Assembly (NCBI RefSeq): GCF_018139145.2
Contig: NC_059471.1
Span: 65,854,020-65,918,019, forward strand
DNA from: Gymnogyps californianus
Lineage: Eukaryota > Chordata > Aves > Accipitriformes > Cathartidae
DNA: 64,000 nucleotides
Direction: 5' to 3'
How positions within the stretch are numbered: position 1 is the stretch's first letter; every line of letters begins with the position of its first letter. The position numbers and the translations under genes are program-made. Below the pieces are notes generated by a model. That model ran no database searches, was not told the origin of the DNA, and worked only from the letters and a program-made list of their open reading frames with translations. Shown here piece by piece: positions 59,001 to 64,000 of this stretch.

Positions 59001-60221
59001 AATTAAGTTGATGCATCCAAAGTCTTGCCATTCCAGAGAATGTCTCCTAATTGCATCCCTGTACCAAACTAATGTGTTCGTAACCTTCTAATGGCATAAC
59101 AAGTATGCCTGCTGTGTGTGTTTATGGACTAGTCTGTCGTCTATCTTCACTAAACAATTATCCCCAAGATAATTCGGTGATGGGAGCCATATGAAGTATC
59201 TACACAGAGTTGTCCAGAGTCAAGTTAATCTGTGTACTGAATTTCTCTTTGGAATGTCCTCTTGGTAATTGCATTCAGAAATGCATTCTTTTTTTCTTGA
59301 TCCTTGATGTCTGTGGTTTGCTGTTCTTCCCTTGCTTCTTTGCGTAAGCAATTGGCATTACCGTGGTTGGAGAGCCACTAGTATTTGCTTTCCTCTGTTA
59401 GAAGTGGGAGAAGTAAATAGGGTCTGCATAATGTATTTTCAAGTATACTAGTTAAAAGTCAGTTCAGGATAAATGATCTATAACAACACTTAAAGAGAGT
59501 GAGAATGAGAGAAAAATAATTTTTTTGCTCTCTCCCTCCCCACCATTTCTATAACTCATTAGTTAAATCTAAATTCTGTCCTTGCTCAAAGTTATGCCTG
59601 TTGACAAGAGTTTTCTTTCTTAGGTATCTTTCACAGGCCCTTTGAGAGGAGCCCACAAACCCGACCCCAAAGTGAATGGCTTTTGTCCAGGAGGAAGGGG
59701 CACCCCTGGTGCTGAGAGTAAAAACCTTCCTAGATTCCTATGGAAAGGATGGGAAATGCTAATTGTGGTTGGAAAGGCAGAAGAGGGGTATGAGAGGCAG
59801 ACCTCACTTTGGACAAGGGCAAAGCAATTTGGAAGATGTTTTTTAACATCAGTGTCTCAATCTCTACAAGCAATTCACCCTAAAGAGGTGACTCCTAATG
59901 TAAGACCTAGGCAGAAAATGCTTAACTGCTAACACAGATCCTTCTACCCAGTGTCAATCTCTGTCAACACCCACAACAAGAAAACATAAAAACAATTTGG
60001 AAAGTGTTCCCAAGAACGGACACTAGGCCACTCTCTGTGCAGCTGGAGGGTTGGTTACATGCAATAGCAATATCTGGCAGCCAATGGTGCCACCTTATCT
60101 CAGACATAATGAAAATGTCTGGAATTTATAAGCCTGATTTTAAAAAAAGGTAGGAAAGTAAATGAGTTTTTCAGCTGATGTCAGTGAGCCCTGCACCGGA
60201 CTAGCTCAAAGTTTAAGCTCC
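53061..60221. other. Non-coding DNA, no gene supported
   Basis: Seven kilobases with short frames only and no transposon recognised. One exon-like segment (55349-55491) is listed separately at low confidence. A 13-base A run lies at 57146-57158. Confidence 0.45.
55349..55491 (+). other. Exon-like segment bounded by splice-site words (speculative)
   Basis: A pyrimidine-leaning stretch ending CTGCCTGCCAG (AG at 55347-55348) precedes a 143-base segment that ends CATTCAGG before GTAAGA (55492-55497), a near-consensus donor. One frame is open across the whole segment and beyond on both sides (55255-55548). The translation, including NVTGVCQPTYNFTLEGM, matches no family I recognise. It may be a real exon of an unknown or non-coding transcript, or chance. 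Confidence 0.15.
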
Positions 60222-60250
60222 CACAAAAAAGAAAAAGAAAAAGAAAAAGT
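60222..60250 (+). repeat. (AAAAAG)n microsatellite
   Basis: About four AAAAAG units directly beside the 3' end of the minus-strand CR1 relic. Confidence 0.88.
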
Positions 60251-60269
60251 CTTTCTGAATTTTATTCCC

Positions 60270-61900
60270 TCATTCAAAAATCCATAGACTCTGAGAGCAG
60301 AAAGAAACGCTGCAGTATTTGGCTGGATCACCTGTTCATACTGGATGTGGCACCTTTCCTAGAAATTGGACCACAGCATGTCTTGCAGAAAGAGACCATT
60401 TTAAAGACTCCAGAGATTAATGAGCTTGCTACCTGCCCTGGTAAGCAGCTCGAGCATTTAATTAACTTTACTGCTAGGAAAACATTATTTTCCAGTTTGA
60501 TTTTGTCTTCCAGCTATTGTTGCGCATTTATCTGAAAGACTGAATAGCTTCTCCCTACAGAATATCTTTTCCATGTGTGATAATCTAAAGACAGTGATCA
60601 AGTCGCCTATCAACCCTTTTGCTAATAAATGGCGTAGACAGTTTCCCAAAAATGACACTGCATGGATTTTTTTCCATCTTCTGGGACATTTTTGTGCTTC
60701 CATTTTTGAACTCTTTTGAGTGTTTCCCCATCCTTCTAGAAAAGAGTACACCAAAGCTGGACACAAGATTTTTATATCAGTTCTTGGTTTCTATTTCATA
60801 TTTCTAATTATCCAAGGGCTATGTTGGTCACACCATCGCAGGTAAAACTCAAGTTGAGGCAGTTATTGATGGCAACACCCACCTCCTCTGAGTTTTCCAA
60901 GACAGGCTTTTACACCATAGATAGATCTTGTAATGTTCATACGTAAATGTTCATTCCTAGATTTCCAAATGCAATGTTTATTTCTAGACGTGTCCATTCC
61001 ACATAAAGCATTTATCAGTGGATCGCACTTTACTGCACTCTCTGATCCACATTATTTACAAACTTGCTAGTCTGTCACATAGAAATATAACTAGAAAACA
61101 TTGTCTCACTTTACCTAAAATGGCAGCAATCAAATTAGGGTTTGAGTGGGGCTGCAACAGTTAACAAGTGTGTGCTTATGTGTGTGTGAACATAGAGTAG
61201 AGGGATGAGCCCTGTCAGACATTACGTTTTTTGTACCAGCAAAGTATTTGTGAGTCTGAGTGGAGAAGAAAGCCACAAGCAGAAAAGTTTGGGACCTATT
61301 TACCTATGTAGCTGATTAAAATAATTTAATATTGTGAGACCAAGGACCATTCCCTAGAAGCCCTGGAAGTAACACTCATTGATGCCTTCCTATTAGCAAC
61401 CACACTTTAAGACCTGTCACTGAACCAATTTTTAATCCATCCAACTTGCACCTGCTAATCCAACATAACGTAAGATTTTTAATCATGCAGTACTGTGTCA
61501 AATGCCTTGGAGAAATCCATGTAAACTATGTCAGCACAGTTGCCTTTATCAAGCAGACCTGTAATCTTGTCAAAGAGAGCTATCAGTTTTGTTTGACAAG
61601 ACCTACTTTCCATGATACCATACTGACTGGCATTAATTAGATTTTTAATCTCTAGGTCTGTGTTGCTAGAATCACAAATTAATTTTTCATGAAACAGGTG
61701 AATTTACCCTGCTATCCCAAGTCACTGAACAGACTCCTCTAAATAGCCAAATTTCTTTGCAGCTCTCCATTCTTTTGGGGTTCCCCAAATTTTAAGAACT
61801 TTGCTTTAAGTACTTTCAGTTAGACAATTCTTCTGGTAACTTCTTTAAGTCTTCTTCAAGACTTGTAGGTGAGTTACTAATTATGAACATGTCACCAACA
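60270..61900 (-). mobile_element. Ancient long CR1-type LINE relic (RT domain to 3' end)
   Basis: Read from 61690 downward, ORF2 landmarks follow in family order: QYGIMESRSCQTKLIALFDK and ITGLLDKGNCADIVYMDFSK, then AFDTVLHD (RT core; 61492-61690), KNWFSDRS (61410-61432), VTSRASREWSL (61340-61380, family VTSGVPQGSVLGP), GLIGDLITVFR (60560-60620, family RLRGDLIAVFQ) and QVASSLISGVFK (about 60400-60440, family [12 protein letters not shown]). The 3' end lies near 60275-60285 (ACTCTGAG on the plus strand beside CCATAG). The RT core to 3' end distance of about 1.2 kb agrees with CR1. Stops and frameshifts are numerous. Above 61700 the match fades, so the upper boundary is approximate. Confidence 0.85.
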
Positions 61901-62325
61901 GGACACATAGCACAACTTGAAAGAAAAATATCCGGCTTCACTATTTTTAACTGAAAAAATGATTAATGTATTATTTCAGCTGCATCATTGGAATTACTTC
62001 TGTAATAAAAGAAAGTTAAATGCCTGAAACAATAACTCAGTTGGGCATAATTTTTACTAAATCCCTCTGGATGTGTGTGAGTTCTTCCTTTTACACTAGG
62101 TGCGATTCACTACAACACATCTCCCATGACAGACCAAGAAGCGAAAGAAGTGGTTACTTAAAGTTGGCAACAACAAGAGAAAACTTTCTGTGGTTTTCTG
62201 CACAGCTCGGCACTCTTGAGGTCCTCTCTGTAATACTACTTCATCTTTCATTAACATGTTTCAGGAAAGATAGGGACCAATAGTAGAAAGTCAAGATGAG
62301 AGCAGCAGCGATGGAGAGGCAAAAG
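61901..62325. other. Non-coding DNA, no gene seen
   Basis: A short spacer between two CR1 relics; the 87-codon frame at 62020-62283 has no recognisable feature. Confidence 0.45.
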
Positions 62326-62640
62326 CTGTGAAGAAATGCCGAAAAATTTGGTTTCCTATCTGTAGAAAGGATGACAGGGGAGAAGGTAACAGCCTTCAAG
62401 TACATGAAACATCACCGCACAGCAAAAATAGGAGCACCTGTTCTCCTTAGCCCTTAAATGAATTGTGACAGTGGAGACTAAGGTTGAATGTGCAGAAAAC
62501 CTCCTAAAGATAAGAGTAGCAAAGCTTTGCAGCTGGTGGTCTGGAGACCATAGTGTCTTTCACTGGATGTTTTTCTGCCTTGGACCATGAAGTGAGCAGA
62601 TGATCCCTTCAGGTCCCTTCCAGCCCTGACAGTCTGTGTC
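62326..62640 (+). mobile_element. Old CR1 LINE 3' fragment
   Basis: AACAGCCTTCAAGTACATGA encodes TAFKYMK, the CR1 block usually reading AAFQYLKG. It is followed by CTGTTCTCCTTAG, GGTTGAATGTGCAGAAAACC, a GTGGTCTGGAGA region and finally TTCAGGTCCCTTCCAGCCCT with TCTGTG, the CR1 3' untranslated end. Greater divergence than the copy at 47.6 kb marks an older insertion. Confidence 0.8.
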
Positions 62641-64000
62641 ATGGCTGTCAGGAAGAGGACTCTTCTGCCCAGGGCCTCTCATGAGACTGAAGGAAGAATG
62701 AAGCTGTAAGAAACTCTTTCTTTCAGCATCTCTCCTTCCGGTTGTGGGGTTCTTTCTCCTGTGCAGCTTTGTGGGGTTTTTTTCCACATATCCTTAAAAA
62801 TAGGGAGTCTGGCATTCTCATCGTCATAACATGGAGTCATTTCCGTTGTTATGAGCAATGAGTTAAGAAGTGAGGTAGATACCTCTGTCACTTTAACTTG
62901 CCTCTATTTGTCAGCCTACATTAAATGCTCACTTAAGAGTTATTTTATCAATTTTAAATGATCTTGGCATTTATTTTATTTACTAATAGCAAGAGTGTTA
63001 TTGGGTTTGTGTGGGCTGCTTGTAGCGGCAGGCAGCAGCACAACAGAGCCTCTGCACAGCTGCTAATGCCTCTTCTTCATGGGGAGTGAGTGGGAAGAGT
63101 GAGGAAATGAGTGGAGATTTGGCTTCTTCCCTTTGGCGTGCCAGCTAGCACAGTTGAATCATCACAGCAGGGAAAATGTATAACTGTATATCAGCAGCAG
63201 ATGACTTCCCTCTGGAGCACAAGAGCAGTGCAATATACTTTTAGGTACTTCTCCATAAAAAGCATGTCTAGATGGTACAGAACATACCACACACAGATGC
63301 TCAAGTTAGCCCTGAATGAGTTGGTTCAGGCACGAGATGTCAGACAGACACATTAGTATGGTATCCTGCTTTGGCTAATTTATCCCAAACAACTGGTATT
63401 TCTCAAGGCCTGTATCGTGCTACATAGAAATCTTAGTGAGACTCAGGCAAGGTTTAGATTCCTAAGCTCCAAATCTCTTCAGACCACCACTGAGCTGCTA
63501 ACTGCAAAAGTTCCTTAATGTTTGGCATTAAAATTGTCTTACATTTGTCTTGTTATATGTGTATTCGTGCGTATGTGTGTGTGTGTGTGTATCTAGCAGG
63601 GCATCACTATGGACACCAAATACCTAAGCCCCTGTAATCTACCACCTAGGCATTTCTTTTCTTCTTGAAGCTGACGCCTAAGAGGTCCATGTCAGTCAGT
63701 AAGAGCTCTTTGAAATCACCTTTTGGAGCAAGTGCTACATAAGGTACAGAGGCAACCACATTCTATTTAATAACTTAGTAACTCTGGATGCCTTGTGCTG
63801 AAGCAATATGACTTACTGTTAAAGAATTAAAGATCTAGTGCGCCCTGAAAAAGAGATAGGCATAGCCTAGGGGACAGCCTTTTGCCTAGGGGCTAAGCAG
63901 TCACATGGTTGTCCTGAAAGAGCCCTAGGAGCTCTGGAGCCCACTCTCGGGAACTGGTTTCATGTCATAGATTAGATATGGTCTTTTTATAAAATAATTT
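62641..64000. other. Non-coding DNA, no gene seen
   Basis: Short frames only. A TG microsatellite is listed separately. No other family was recognised up to the window end. Confidence 0.5.
63571..63590 (+). repeat. (TG)n dinucleotide microsatellite
   Basis: GTATGTGTGTGTGTGTGTGT; about nine TG units. Confidence 0.9.

Noticed and set aside
1..64000. CRISPR arrays, bacterial operons, insertion sequences, origins or riboswitches
   Set aside because: No regularly spaced repeats, no prokaryotic coding density and no ribosome-binding-site pattern; the repeats are vertebrate (avian) retroelements.

Overview
This window looks like non-coding DNA from a bird genome. The main evidence is repeats: several copies of the avian CR1 retrotransposon (two ending in the diagnostic TTCTATGA-type octamer or an octamer remnant), one solo LTR starting TGTTGTGGTTTAACCCC of a type common in bird genomes, and scattered worn MIR-type SINE pieces. 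Base composition is AT-rich with few CpGs apart from two or three local clusters. No bacterial, plasmid or phage signal is present. No intact host protein-coding gene can be supported. The longest open frame (197 codons) lies in a GC-rich block where stop codons are rare by composition. The stretch therefore reads as intergenic or deep-intronic, with regulatory potential.

Layout. 1-15 kb: unique AT-rich sequence with MIR relics (5.8, 9.9, 11.1 kb), a pair of RFX-type X-box-like palindromes at 7.3 kb and a perfect 13-bp hairpin at 13.2 kb. 15.0-15.6 kb: solo ERV LTR with a perfect 5-bp target-site duplication, promoter pointing to the minus strand. 16.36-17.24 kb: the strongest candidate regulatory element, repeat-free, CpG-clustered and dense in homeodomain and TCF-like words and short inverted repeats; similar but weaker stretches lie at 20-21.7, 23.4-23.7, 49.9-50.25 and 52.5-53.06 kb. 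25.55-26.14 kb: an isolated CpG-island-like block preceded by opposed CCAAT boxes, the best candidate for a promoter of an unannotated (probably non-coding) transcript. 27.3 kb: a CR1 3' end. 37.2-37.7 kb: minus-strand CR1 reverse-transcriptase relic. 43.5 kb: remnant of a C2H2 zinc-finger array. 46.1-46.7 kb: minus-strand relic of a different, non-CR1 LINE endonuclease. 47.6-48.1 kb: the best preserved CR1 copy, with an open C-terminal ORF2 frame. 60.27-61.9 kb: a long ancient minus-strand CR1 relic whose RT-to-C-terminus blocks are still in order. 62.3-62.64 kb: another old CR1 tail.

There is no operon or pathway to describe. The components are layers of transposon fossils of different ages, plus blocks whose composition suggests developmental cis-regulatory DNA. 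No previously undescribed biological system could be shown from sequence alone. The items most worth checking are the 16.4-17.2 kb element, the 25.6-26.1 kb CpG block, the zinc-finger fossil and the non-CR1 endonuclease fossil.
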